Positions 9,226 to 18,803 are shown, counted from the first letter of the stretch. The stretch is 64,000 bases of DNA from an uncultured Clostridia bacterium (GCA_946187035.1 CAMHPQ010000001.1:1-64000), one strand, 5' to 3'. The notes: generated by a model not told the origin, from the sequence alone. Numbers and translations: made by a program.

Positions 9226-10087
9226 CGTTCTGAGGGAGGAATACGGCGAGAAGGTCTACAAGCTCTCCCTGTCCTCCGGATGCACCTGTCCCAACCGGGA
9301 CGGCACCGTGGGCTATGGCGGCTGCACCTTCTGCTCCGCAGGCGGCTCCGGGGATTTCGCGGCGGACTTCGCGCCGTTGTCAGAACAGATCGAGGACGCG
9401 AAGCGGCGCATTCAGAGCAAGACGGACGCCAAAAAGTTTATCGCCTATTTTCAGTCCTACACCAACACCTACGGCGATCTGCAGCGGCTGGAGGCCCTCT
9501 ACTCCGAGGCCATCCGCCGGGAGGAGGTCGTGATCCTCTCCCTGGGCACCCGCCCGGACTGTCTGGGGCCGGAGGTTCTGGCCATGCTGGATCGCTTGAA
9601 CCGCATCAAGCCGGTCTGGGTGGAGCTGGGGCTCCAGACCATCCACGAGCAGACCGCCGAAGCCTTCCACCGGAGCTATTCCCTCCCGGTCTTTGAGACC
9701 GCCTACGCAGCCTTGAAGCAGCTGGGGATCACCGTGATCGTGCACGTGATCTACTCCCTGCCCGGCGAGACCCGGGAGGACATGCTGGACACGGTGCGGT
9801 ATCTGGCCGCGCTGGAGCCGCCCATCGACGGGGTGAAGCTCCAGATGCTCCACATTCTCAGGGGCACGCAGCTGGGCGCGGACTATGAAGCCGCCCCCTT
9901 TCCCCTGCTGACGCTGGAGGAATACGCCGAGCTGATCGCAGAGAGTCTGCGCATCCTGCCGGAGGACACGGTGCTCCACCGGATGACCGGGGACGCCCCC
10001 GGAAAGCTGCTGATGGCGCCGGAATGGACCAGAAACAAAAAAAGGGTGCTGAACACCCTCAATCAAGCCATAAAAATGCATCCCTGA
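9209..10087 (+). CDS. TIGR01212-family (YhcC-like) radical SAM protein
   Basis: MRRLNDVLREEYGEKVYKLSLSSGCTCPNRDGTVGYGGCTFCSAGGSGDF; CxxxxxxxxxxxCxxC cluster. Start overlaps the previous gene. Confidence 0.9.
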   Translation: MRRLNDVLREEYGEKVYKLSLSSGCTCPNRDGTVGYGGCTFCSAGGSGDFAADFAPLSEQIEDAKRRIQSKTDAKKFIAYFQSYTNTYGDLQRLEALYSEAIRREEVVILSLGTRPDCLGPEVLAMLDRLNRIKPVWVELGLQTIHEQTAEAFHRSYSLPVFETAYAALKQLGITVIVHVIYSLPGETREDMLDTVRYLAALEPPIDGVKLQMLHILRGTQLGADYEAAPFPLLTLEEYAELIAESLRILPEDTVLHRMTGDAPGKLLMAPEWTRNKKRVLNTLNQAIKMHP

Positions 10088-10112
10088 CGGACAAGGTCGG
10101 GGATGCTTTTTG
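10078..10112 (+). terminator. Rho-independent terminator
   Basis: GCATCCCTGAC / GTCGGGGATGC stem followed by TTTTTGTTTG; overlaps the preceding stop codon. Confidence 0.8.
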
Positions 10113-10119
10113 TTTGTTC

Positions 10120-11058
10120 TCAGCCGCCGAAGCCGATGCAGCCGGTGCGGCCCTCGCCGGTCTGGATGAAATGCAAAATTCGCTCGATCCGGATGGCTCT
10201 GCTGACGGCGCCCAGCATGCTCTCGTGGCTGAAGGTCAGCAGGAACAGGCCCGCCAGCGCAGTGCAGTTGGTGAACCGCACCCGTCTTCTGCCGTGGAAG
10301 CCGAAGTACTTCTTCTCCAACTGATAGGCTCTGCCGAACATCAGATTCAGGGCCGCGTAGACGTCCTGAAACTGCTCCGCCGTCAGCCGCTCGGTGAAGG
10401 CGGTCTCGCCGTTGTAGTTCACCACCACGGTGGCGTCAACGGACTCGGTGAGATCCCGCTCGTTGCGCTTCGGGGCCTGGATGTAGCGGAGATCGTACCG
10501 GGTGGTGCTCTCCCGGTCCAGAATGATGTGGGTGTTCTCCGCCGTCAGGCCATTGTCGTTGGGCGTAATCGTCACCAATTCCTGTTCGATGCCCTCCTGC
10601 AGCTCTCTGGCCCGCAGCTCGGAAAAGAACCCCGCCGCACCGCCAAGGAGCTCAAACAGATGCAGACATCTGGCAACCCCCGCGTTGGGACATAAGGAAT
10701 TGAAATCCGCGAAGGGCTTTCCCTTCAAAAGCTCATTCATGCCGATCTGCAGCGCTCGGAAATCGCAGCGCTTTCCCTGGCTGCCAAGACAGTTTTCGTC
10801 CAGAGAGAGGCCCCGTACCACGCCGTCCTCGTCCAGCAGCACCACGGCCAGCACCGGCACCTCCCGATTCAGGTCGCCGAAGTGGTAGACGCTCTTCTGC
10901 CAGGCCACCACGTTCCAGCCGGCGTCGCTTTTCCGCACGTCGGTGCCGCGATAGCGGGTGATCAGGGTGCTGCGGTCCGGGCTGTGGGCGTCGAAGACGA
11001 AGCTGTGGTCAAAGACCGCGTCCAGCTCTTTCAGGTCGCGCCGAAGCTCCAGCTTCAT
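10120..11058 (-). CDS. DUF2889-like protein
   Basis: Layout DHSFVFDAHSPDRSTLITRYRGTDVRK ... MNELLKGKPFADFNSLCPNAGVARCLHLFELLGG resembles DUF2889 (conserved C-x-HL near the end of the core). Confidence 0.55.
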   Translation of the reverse strand: MKLELRRDLKELDAVFDHSFVFDAHSPDRSTLITRYRGTDVRKSDAGWNVVAWQKSVYHFGDLNREVPVLAVVLLDEDGVVRGLSLDENCLGSQGKRCDFRALQIGMNELLKGKPFADFNSLCPNAGVARCLHLFELLGGAAGFFSELRARELQEGIEQELVTITPNDNGLTAENTHIILDRESTTRYDLRYIQAPKRNERDLTESVDATVVVNYNGETAFTERLTAEQFQDVYAALNLMFGRAYQLEKKYFGFHGRRRVRFTNCTALAGLFLLTFSHESMLGAVSRAIRIERILHFIQTGEGRTGCIGFGG

Positions 11059-11285
11059 TGGTTCACCGCCTCCCCCACCACGCGGTACACGTCCGCCACG
11101 GTGACGATCTCACCCCAGAAGGAGCTGGGCAGCGTGACGCCGAATTCCTCCTGCGCCTGCAGCACCACGTCCGCCAGATCGAAGCTGGTGAGCCCCAGAT
11201 CCGCAATGAGCCGCTTTTCGGGGGTGATCTCCTCGGGGTCGATGTCCAGCGTCTCCGCGAGAATCTGCCGAATCTGTTCTTCCAT
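11055..11285 (-). CDS. Acyl carrier protein
   Basis: 76 aa: MEEQIRQILAETLDIDPEEITPEKRLIADLGLTSFDLADVVLQAQEEFGVTLP; candidate phosphopantetheine Ser in GLTSFDL. ATG overlap with the next gene. Confidence 0.88.
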   Translation of the reverse strand: MEEQIRQILAETLDIDPEEITPEKRLIADLGLTSFDLADVVLQAQEEFGVTLPSSFWGEIVTVADVYRVVGEAVNQ

Positions 11286-11299
11286 GCCGGGTGCCTCCT

Positions 11300-12865
11300 T
11301 TAATACCGTTTGATTTTCTGGGTTGCCGTTTTTTCAAAAGGCTCGCTGCGCAAAACCAGCGCGCCGATGTGCTCATGGGGCTTCAGGGTCTGGTTGATTT
11401 TGTCGATCTCCCGATAGACCGCGTCCCGATCCGGCAGAATCGCCCGATCCGTGTAGACCTCCGCGGTGATCTTGCCGTTTTTCTCATAGACCAGCGCGTC
11501 CTGGACGCCCTCCACCCGGTAGAGCTTCTCCTCCAGCATCTCGGGGGAGACGTTCTCACCGTTGGAGAGGACGATCAGGTTTTTCTTTCGGCCCAGGAAC
11601 CAGAGATAGCCGTCCTTGTCCACACGGCCCAGGTCGCCGGTGTGGAACCAGCCGTCCCGGTAGGCCTCGCGGTTGCCCTCGGGGTCGTTGTAGTATCCGG
11701 GAGAGACGCTGTCGCCCCGGACGCAGATCTCCCCGTCGATGATTTTCGTCTCGCAGCAGGGGAAGGTTCTGCCGATGGAGCCGAAGCGGTTGGCGTGGGG
11801 GACGTTGGCCGCCACGATGGGGCTGCACTCGGTGATGCCGTAGCCCTGGATCACCGTGATGCCCAGGCAGCGGTAGAACTCCACCAGCTCCGGGTCCAGC
11901 GCAGCGCCTCCGCAGAGGAAGTAGCGAAGATTGTGGCCCACCACGTCATAGACGTCGCCGAAAAGCCTGTGGCTCAGGTCGATGCCGAAGCGGAGGAAGA
12001 ACCGGTTGATTTTCAGGCCCTTTTGCAGCAGCTCCAGCTTCCCGGCCTTTTTGGCGGTTTTGAGAATCTCCCGGTGGATGGTCTGGAGCACCAGCGGCAC
12101 CACCACCAGGATGGAAGGCTCATATTTTTTCAGATTGGATTTTACGGTTAAAAGGCTCTCGTTGATGTACATTTTCCCGCCGCAGTGGAGCACGCCCACG
12201 ATGTTGGTCATGATCTCGAAGGTGTGGCTGGGCGGCAGCACCGAGAGGCCGGAATCCTCCGGCGACAGCGGCAGCTGGGACATGGCGGCGGAGCAGTGGC
12301 TGCCCATGTTCCGGTGGGTCAGCAGGACGCAGCGGCTCTGGGCCGTGGTGCCGCTGGTGAAATACAGCGCGGCAGGGGCGTCGGGATCCAGCTTCGGCCA
12401 GTCCTCCTCCGTCATCTCCGAGAGGGTTTTCAAAAGCCCGTGGAATTCCATGGTCTGCAGCGTCGGGATCGCCGATTTCAGCGCGGCGGCCTCGGCCTCG
12501 CAGCTCTGGTCATAGAGCAGAACCGAGCTGTCCGAGCGGCGGACACAGTTGATCAGCTCCTCCGCTTTGGTGCCAAGATGCAGCGGCACTGCCACGCAGC
12601 CGCCGGAGAGCACCGCGAAATAGCAGCTGAGCCACGCGGCGCCGTTTGGCCCCAGGATGGCAATGTGCGCACCGGTCAGCTTCTGTTCCCTCGCCCAGAC
12701 TGTGAAGCGCCCGCAGAAAGCCTTTAATTCCGCGCCGGTCACGAAGGGCATGGCGGGGTCGCTGCTGAAAAAGAACTTCCCCTCCGGGAACTGCGCGCCC
12801 GCGTGAAGAACCACCTCCCGCAGGTTGGCGTAGTGCACCTGCTCCGGCGGCTGGATTCGCTTCAT
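11300..12865 (-). CDS. AMP-binding (acyl-CoA/acyl-ACP ligase-like) enzyme
   Basis: YFTSGTTAQSRCVLLTHRN, GYGITECSPIVAAN, DGWFHTGDLGRVDKDGYLWFLGRKKNLIVLSNGENVSPE; C-terminal catalytic Lys region TATQKIKRY. Confidence 0.92.
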   Translation of the reverse strand: MKRIQPPEQVHYANLREVVLHAGAQFPEGKFFFSSDPAMPFVTGAELKAFCGRFTVWAREQKLTGAHIAILGPNGAAWLSCYFAVLSGGCVAVPLHLGTKAEELINCVRRSDSSVLLYDQSCEAEAAALKSAIPTLQTMEFHGLLKTLSEMTEEDWPKLDPDAPAALYFTSGTTAQSRCVLLTHRNMGSHCSAAMSQLPLSPEDSGLSVLPPSHTFEIMTNIVGVLHCGGKMYINESLLTVKSNLKKYEPSILVVVPLVLQTIHREILKTAKKAGKLELLQKGLKINRFFLRFGIDLSHRLFGDVYDVVGHNLRYFLCGGAALDPELVEFYRCLGITVIQGYGITECSPIVAANVPHANRFGSIGRTFPCCETKIIDGEICVRGDSVSPGYYNDPEGNREAYRDGWFHTGDLGRVDKDGYLWFLGRKKNLIVLSNGENVSPEMLEEKLYRVEGVQDALVYEKNGKITAEVYTDRAILPDRDAVYREIDKINQTLKPHEHIGALVLRSEPFEKTATQKIKRY

Positions 12866-13120
12866 CTCGGCACCTCTTTCAATTCATATCAAAATAGTAG
12901 GCTTATCTTGATTTTATCAACGTCGCGTCAAGTTGTCAACCGTTTAACAGGAATTCTCTTTTTTACACAAATTCCCTGTCCAAAGCTTGACGACAAAAAA
13001 TGGTTTTTGTGTGTTTTATCAGCCGTGGCCGGGACAACTGTCTCTTTCCGGGTTTTGCCTGAAAACGCCGGAGCCACGGAAGAAAACATTCCGTGGCTCA
13101 GCAGATTGCCCCAGCGGCGG

Positions 13121-14107
13121 TCAGTTGGAGGCTGCGGCGGTGGAGTTGTTGGTGGAGCTGATGATGATCATCATCATGATGGTGATCTCGATGGAGATGA
13201 TCACCGACAGCACCGTGCTCATGACGGCGCCCTCCACGGCGGCGTTCTCCGGGATATTGTTCAGGGCGGTGGTGGCGGCGGCGAACATCCGTCTGCTCTC
13301 TTTTCCGACGCCGAACACGCCGTGGAAGCCCTTCATCTGTTTGAGGGCGGCCTCGTGCTCCCTGGTCTGGCGCACGGCCTCCTCCACGGAGACGCCCGAG
13401 TTTGCAAGGACGCCCAGGATCGTCATATAGAAATCCGGCAGCCGCAGCTTGTTGGCCTTGAATTCATCATACATCCGGATGAATCTCGCGCTCTTCTCCT
13501 CCGCGGCTTCGCCGCTCATGGCCAGCACATGGCTCACGGTCTGGGCGGCGTTCTTGCTCAGGGGGAATCTGGATTTGAGGATCTGGTAACAGGCCTCCGT
13601 GTCCTCCAGCCGCGCCTCGAAGTCGCCGCCCTGCAGAGCGATCAGCGCCGCGAAGGGCATGTCGGTCTGATCGGTGAGGAAGGGGTGGTTCTTCCGGATC
13701 AGGGCGTAGAGCTCCCGGGTTCGCTCACACAGGGCCGGGAGGCCCGCAGGCTCCGCGTTTTCATAGAGCAGCAGCGCCGCCATGAGCCGGGACTCGTGCC
13801 CCAGCTTATACCCCTGACTCAGCGTGCGGTAGGTGGTTTCAAGGCCCTCCAGATAGCCCTCCGGGTCACGCTCCAGAGACATTTTCACCACCAGCGGCAG
13901 CTGCAGGTGGCCGCGGAAATCCGAGAACACGCCGTGCCGGGATTTCATGATTTTTCTGCACTCCCGGAGCTTTTCCGCGTCGGCAGTGCGGTTCTGGGCC
14001 GTGCAGATGAAGGCGCCGAGGATCTGCATGTTGAGATACTCCGTTTTGAACACGGAGCGGATGGTGTCGATATTGGCCGACAGCAGGCCGTCCTGAATCA
14101 GTTCCAT
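13121..14107 (-). CDS. DUF4003-family-like protein
   Basis: 328 aa; whole-length resemblance (ENAEPAGLPALCERTRELYALIRKNHPFLTDQTDMPFAALIAL... FYMTILGVLA) to DUF4003. Confidence 0.65.
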   Translation of the reverse strand: MELIQDGLLSANIDTIRSVFKTEYLNMQILGAFICTAQNRTADAEKLRECRKIMKSRHGVFSDFRGHLQLPLVVKMSLERDPEGYLEGLETTYRTLSQGYKLGHESRLMAALLLYENAEPAGLPALCERTRELYALIRKNHPFLTDQTDMPFAALIALQGGDFEARLEDTEACYQILKSRFPLSKNAAQTVSHVLAMSGEAAEEKSARFIRMYDEFKANKLRLPDFYMTILGVLANSGVSVEEAVRQTREHEAALKQMKGFHGVFGVGKESRRMFAAATTALNNIPENAAVEGAVMSTVLSVIISIEITIMMMIIISSTNNSTAAASN

Positions 14108-14175
14108 GGCAATTCTCCTTTTTGCATCATATTGTAGTTATCATATCACAAATGCGACGGGATGCAAAGCGCAAA

Positions 14176-14208
14176 AGTTCCCCCGCCTCCAACGGGAAGC
14201 GGGGGATT
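14176..14208 (-). terminator. Hairpin terminator after the ABC exporter operon
   Basis: TCCCCCGC / GCGGGGGA stem just past the 14218 stop on the minus strand, U-rich tail AACTTTTG. Confidence 0.65.
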
Positions 14209-14217
14209 TTCAGCGGG

Positions 14218-16056
14218 TCAGCCCGCCTGTTCAAATTGAGAGTTGTAGAGCTTGGCGTAAACGCCGTCTTTCTGCAGAAGCTGCTCGTGATTGCCCTGCT
14301 CCACGATGTCGCCGTTCTGCATCACCAGAATCACGTCGGCGTTCCGGATGGTGGAGAGCCGATGGGCGATGACGAAGCTGGTGCGTCCCTTCATCAGGGT
14401 CTCCATGGCGCTCTGGATCAGGTGCTCGGTGCGGGTGTCCACGGAGGAGGTGGCCTCGTCGAGAATCAGGATCGGATTGTCCGCCAGCAGAGCTCTGGCG
14501 ATGGTGATCAGCTGCTTCTGGCCCTGGGAGACGTTGGTGGCCTCCTCGTTGAGCTCCATCTGATACCCGCCGGGGAGCGCCCGGATAAACCGGTCCGCTC
14601 TTGCTGCCTTGGCGGCGGCGATGACCTCCTCGTCGGTGGCGTCCAGCCGTCCGTAGCGGATGTTCTCCATGATGGTGCCGTGGAACAGCCAGGTGTCCTG
14701 GAGCACCATGCCGAACTGCTCTCGGAGGTCGCCTCGTCTGAAGGCTGAGACCGGCTGCCCGCCCACGCGGATCTCGCCGCTGTCCACATCGTAATACCGC
14801 ATGAGCAGCTTCACGATGGTGGTCTTTCCGGCGCCGGTGGGGCCCACGATGGCCACCATCTTGCCGGGCTCCACGTCCAGATTGAAGTCGTGGATGACCG
14901 GCTGCTCCGGCTGGTAGCCAAAGCGGACGTGGTCAAAGGTCACGTGGCCGTCGATGCCCTGGAGGCTCACGGGATTGGCCGGATCGGGTAGCTCCTCAGG
15001 CTCCGAGAGGAACTCGAAGATGCGCTCCGCCGCCGCGGCCATGGACTGGAGCATGTTGGACACCTGGGCCAGCTGGGTGATGGGCTGGGTGAACCGCTTG
15101 ACATACTGGACAAAGGCCACGATGTCGCCGATGGTGATGGTGCCCTTGGCGGCCAGCATGGCGCCGGAGACCGCCACCGCCACATAGCCCAGGTTGCTGA
15201 TGAAGTTCATGATGGGCATCATCAGGCCGGAGAGGAACTGGCTCTTCCAGGCGGACTCAAAGAGCTTGCCGTTGGTCTCCCGGAAGGCCGCCAGCTCCGC
15301 TTCCTCCCGGTTGAAGGCCTTGACGATGTTGTGGCCGGAGAAGGTCTCTTCGATCTGGCCGTCGATGTCGCCCAGATATTTCTGCTGGGCGAAGAAGTGC
15401 TTCTGGGACTTCTTCACCACAACCAGCACGAACACCACGGACACCGGCAGGATGATCACGGTGATCAGGGTCATCAGCGGCGAGATGGACAGCATCATCA
15501 CCGTCACGCCGATCAGGGTGCAGACCGAGGTGATCAGCTGGGTGATGGACTGGTTCAGGGACTGGCCCAGGGTGTCCACGTCGTTGGTGATGCGGCTGAG
15601 CACGTCGCCCACGGTGTTGGACTCGAAATAGGCCAGGGGCATGCGGTTGATCTTTTTGCTGATGTCCTCCCGCAGCTGATAGCTGAGCTTCTGAGAGACG
15701 GTGGTCATGATCCAGCCCTGGACGAAGGCGAACACAGTGCTGAGCACATAGATGCCCATGAGGCCCAGGAGGATTCTGCCGATTTTGCCGAACTCGATAG
15801 AGCCGGCGCCGGTGATCTTGGCGATCAGGCCCTCGAACAGCTCCGTGGTGGCGTTGCCCAGAATCTTCGGGCCGATGACGTTGAACACGGTGGAGCCCAC
15901 AGCGAAGATCATGACGATGAGCACGGCGATCTTATACCGGCCCATATAGGCGATCAGCTTGCGGATGGTGCCCTTAAAATCCTTCGGCTTCTCTCCGGAG
16001 CGCCCCGGAGGGCCGTGGGGGGATCTTCTTTTCTGATTTTCAGCCAAGGTCCTCAC
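14218..16056 (-). CDS. ABC exporter (TMD-NBD), subunit 2 of a heterodimer
   Basis: IVGPTGAGKTTIVKLLMRYYDVDSGEI, NVSQGQKQLITIARALLADNPILILDEATSSVD. Confidence 0.93.
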   Translation of the reverse strand: MRTLAENQKRRSPHGPPGRSGEKPKDFKGTIRKLIAYMGRYKIAVLIVMIFAVGSTVFNVIGPKILGNATTELFEGLIAKITGAGSIEFGKIGRILLGLMGIYVLSTVFAFVQGWIMTTVSQKLSYQLREDISKKINRMPLAYFESNTVGDVLSRITNDVDTLGQSLNQSITQLITSVCTLIGVTVMMLSISPLMTLITVIILPVSVVFVLVVVKKSQKHFFAQQKYLGDIDGQIEETFSGHNIVKAFNREEAELAAFRETNGKLFESAWKSQFLSGLMMPIMNFISNLGYVAVAVSGAMLAAKGTITIGDIVAFVQYVKRFTQPITQLAQVSNMLQSMAAAAERIFEFLSEPEELPDPANPVSLQGIDGHVTFDHVRFGYQPEQPVIHDFNLDVEPGKMVAIVGPTGAGKTTIVKLLMRYYDVDSGEIRVGGQPVSAFRRGDLREQFGMVLQDTWLFHGTIMENIRYGRLDATDEEVIAAAKAARADRFIRALPGGYQMELNEEATNVSQGQKQLITIARALLADNPILILDEATSSVDTRTEHLIQSAMETLMKGRTSFVIAHRLSTIRNADVILVMQNGDIVEQGNHEQLLQKDGVYAKLYNSQFEQAG

Positions 16057-18205
16057 CTCCCATACCGTCCAGCTCCGCTTCGGAGAGCTGGCTTTCCGCG
16101 ATTTCCCGATAGGTTTTGCAGCTGCGCATCAGCTCCTCATGGGTGCCTGCGCCGACGATGCGCCCGTCCTCCATGCAGAGAATCTTGTCCGCGTGGAGAA
16201 TGGTGGAGATGCGCTGGGCCACGATGATCACCGTGGAATCGCAGGTGTACTGCAGCAGCTCCGTGCGCAGCTTCAGATCCGTTTTATAGTCCAGCGCGGA
16301 GAAGGAGTCGTCAAACAGATAGATCTTCGGGTGCTTGGCGATGGCTCTGGCGATGGCGAGCCGCTGCCGCTGGCCGCCGGAGACGTTGGAGCCCTCCTGG
16401 GCGATGGCGGCGTCAAAGCCCTCCGGCTTTTCTGCAATAAAGTCCGTGGCCTGGGCGATCCGCGCCGCCTCGCGCATATCCGCGTCGGTGATCTGCTCGC
16501 CGCCGTATTTGATGTTGCTCTCGATGGTTCCGGAGAAGAGCATCCCCTTCTGGGGCACATAGCCGATGGCGTCCCGCAGAGCCCGCTGGCTGAGATTCCG
16601 GATGTCCGTGCCGTCCAGGGTAATGTAGCCGGAGGTCACGTCGTAGAATCTGGGGATCAGGTTCAAAAGCGTGGATTTGCCGCAGCCGGTGGAGCCGATG
16701 ATGGCCGTGACCTCACCGGGTCTGGCCGTAAAGGAGATGTGCTCCAGGGCGCAGTCCGCCGCCCCCGGATAGGCAAAGCTCACGTCCACGAAGGACAGGG
16801 CCCCGCCGCCGTATTGTACGTCTCTGTCCTTCGGCTGGGCCGGGTCGGAGAGAGAGATGTCCGTGTCCAGCACCTCCATGATGCGGTCCGCCGCCACGCC
16901 GGCACGCGGCAGGATGACGGAGATCATGGACAGCATCAGAAAGCCCATGACGATGACCATGGAGTAGGTGATGAAGGCGGTGAGGTCGCCTACCTGAATG
17001 GTGCCCAGATCCACCTTGTGGGCGCCCACCCAGACGATCAGCACGGACACACCGTTCATGATGAACATCATCAGCGGCATCATGAAGGTCATGGCCCGGT
17101 TGGTGAACAGCTGGGTCTCGTAGAGATCCGTGTTGGCCCGCTGGAAGCGCTGCTCCTCGTAGCCCTCTCTGGAGAAGGCGCGGATGGGCATGACGCCGGT
17201 GAGCAGCTCCCGGGACACCAGGTTCAGCCGGTCCACCAGCTTCTGCATGATCTTGAACTTCGGCATGGCGATGCCCACCAGAATGCCCACCAGGGCGGAC
17301 AGCAGCACCACGGCCAGGATGATGATCCAGCCCATGCCGGAGCCCGTCTGCACCACGCGGATGATGCCGAACACCGCCAGAATGGGCGCGTAGGCCACCA
17401 TCCGGAGCATCATCACGATCACCATCTGGATCTGCTGGATGTCGTTGGTGGAGCGGGTGATCAGGGAGGCGGTGGAGAACCGCTCCATCTCCGCGCTGGT
17501 AAACTGCATGACCTTGCTGTAGATCTGCTCTCGGAGATCCATGCCCACCTGGGCAGAGGTCCTAGAGGCGATGTAGCCAGTCGCGATGGCGGTAATGGTC
17601 ATCAGCAGGGCCATGACCATCATCTTGAAGCCCACGGTGTAGAGATAGTGGTTCTGGATCTTTGTGAGCTCCAGCCCCTGGGCCTCATACTCCGAGGCCA
17701 CGAAGCTGACAGCGATCTGCTTGAGGTAGGAGTCGCTGAGATCGCCGTAAGCCACCATGCGCTCGTGGATCCCATCCAAAAACTGTTCCTTGGTCATCAC
17801 CCCGGAGGCAATGGCCGCTTGGATCTGCTCCACGGAGGCCTCCTGCTCCGGTGCGTTCTGCATCTGAAACAGCACGCTCTCCGGCAGCGTCAGCAGTTCG
17901 CCGATCCGCTCCGGGTCCGCGTCCTCTTTGAGACTTCGGATCCCGGCGGCGTCAGCCTGAGAATAGGCGGCGTCCACCTCTGAGACGTCCGCGTCCGGCA
18001 TGAACAGGGAGAGGGTCTCCAGAGTCTCGGCGCGGACGGTGTCCGGGGCCGCGCTGTCGATGCCGTTTTGCTGCAGACCCACGTTCAGGATGTCGCTGGT
18101 GTAGTTGGGCAGGGACAGGTCGCAGTAGGCCTGCCCGATCAGCAGCAGCACAATGAGCAGCACCGCCAGATTGTGCCCTTTCAGGAATTTTACAATATTT
18201 TTCAC
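16040..18205 (-). CDS. ABC exporter (TMD-NBD), subunit 1 of a heterodimer
   Basis: IIGSTGCGKSTLLNLIPRFYD, NVSGGQRQRLAIARAIAKHPKIYLFDDSFSALD; overlaps the 14218-16056 gene. Confidence 0.93.
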   Translation of the reverse strand: MKNIVKFLKGHNLAVLLIVLLLIGQAYCDLSLPNYTSDILNVGLQQNGIDSAAPDTVRAETLETLSLFMPDADVSEVDAAYSQADAAGIRSLKEDADPERIGELLTLPESVLFQMQNAPEQEASVEQIQAAIASGVMTKEQFLDGIHERMVAYGDLSDSYLKQIAVSFVASEYEAQGLELTKIQNHYLYTVGFKMMVMALLMTITAIATGYIASRTSAQVGMDLREQIYSKVMQFTSAEMERFSTASLITRSTNDIQQIQMVIVMMLRMVAYAPILAVFGIIRVVQTGSGMGWIIILAVVLLSALVGILVGIAMPKFKIMQKLVDRLNLVSRELLTGVMPIRAFSREGYEEQRFQRANTDLYETQLFTNRAMTFMMPLMMFIMNGVSVLIVWVGAHKVDLGTIQVGDLTAFITYSMVIVMGFLMLSMISVILPRAGVAADRIMEVLDTDISLSDPAQPKDRDVQYGGGALSFVDVSFAYPGAADCALEHISFTARPGEVTAIIGSTGCGKSTLLNLIPRFYDVTSGYITLDGTDIRNLSQRALRDAIGYVPQKGMLFSGTIESNIKYGGEQITDADMREAARIAQATDFIAEKPEGFDAAIAQEGSNVSGGQRQRLAIARAIAKHPKIYLFDDSFSALDYKTDLKLRTELLQYTCDSTVIIVAQRISTILHADKILCMEDGRIVGAGTHEELMRSCKTYREIAESQLSEAELDGMGGEDLG

Positions 18206-18666
18206 GGGCAGATCTCCTCCTGGTTCCGGGTTCTGCGCTCCAGCACGCGCTCCATGCTGTCCATGATCTCGTCCCAGATCACAATCAGCCGATCCGCGTC
18301 CTCGGTGGGGATGTTTTCAAAGACCTCCGTCCAGTAATCGTGGACGGCCTGCTTGTTTCGCTCGTTGACCTCCCGGCCAAGGTCGGTGGGATACACATCG
18401 GTGACGCGGCGGTTTCCTGCGCGGCTCCGGCGCTCAATCAGCCCCTTTTCCTCCAGAGAGTTCATGAGTCTCGACACCGCCGCCGGCTGCATCCCCACCA
18501 GCTCCGCCAGCTCCGAGATTTTCCGCGTCTCGGCGGCGTGATCCACGATGGCAAACAGCAGCCGAAATTCCGCCGACGTCATATCGGTGATCAGATCGCA
18601 GAGCCGGATGTTCTTCATTCGGTGCATGCTCTCATGCATGCGCCGCTCCCGTTCCGTGGGCTCCAT
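18202..18666 (-). CDS. MarR-family transcriptional regulator
   Basis: LAELVGMQPAAVSRLMNSLEEKGLIERRSRAGNRRVTDVYPTDLGREV wHTH. Confidence 0.92.
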   Translation of the reverse strand: MEPTERERRMHESMHRMKNIRLCDLITDMTSAEFRLLFAIVDHAAETRKISELAELVGMQPAAVSRLMNSLEEKGLIERRSRAGNRRVTDVYPTDLGREVNERNKQAVHDYWTEVFENIPTEDADRLIVIWDEIMDSMERVLERRTRNQEEICP

Positions 18667-18692
18667 AGCATTTCCTCCAATCCAACACGCTC

Positions 18693-18717
18693 AAATTATT
18701 AACATCGTTAATTGTTT
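18693..18717 (-). promoter_or_regulatory. Candidate MarR operator
   Basis: AAATTATTAACATCGTTAATTGTTT, containing perfect ATTAAC-ATC-GTTAAT, immediately downstream of the candidate -10. Confidence 0.55.
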
Positions 18718-18726
18718 CGGTCTTTC

Positions 18727-18754
18727 ATTTTAATCATAATCTATGGTTTGTCAA
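18727..18754 (-). promoter_or_regulatory. Candidate promoter of the marR-ABC operon
   Basis: Minus strand TTGACA, 16-nt spacer, TAAAAT. Confidence 0.5.
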
Positions 18755-18803
18755 CCGGAAGTTTATGAATTTTCTGTAAAATAAATCCATTCCGGTCAAA
18801 AAC

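Noticed and set aside
13155-13205. GATGATCATCATCATGATGG repetitive stretch
   Set aside because: Short and inside a coding region; explained by an Ile/Met-rich protein tail. Not a CRISPR or tandem-repeat locus.
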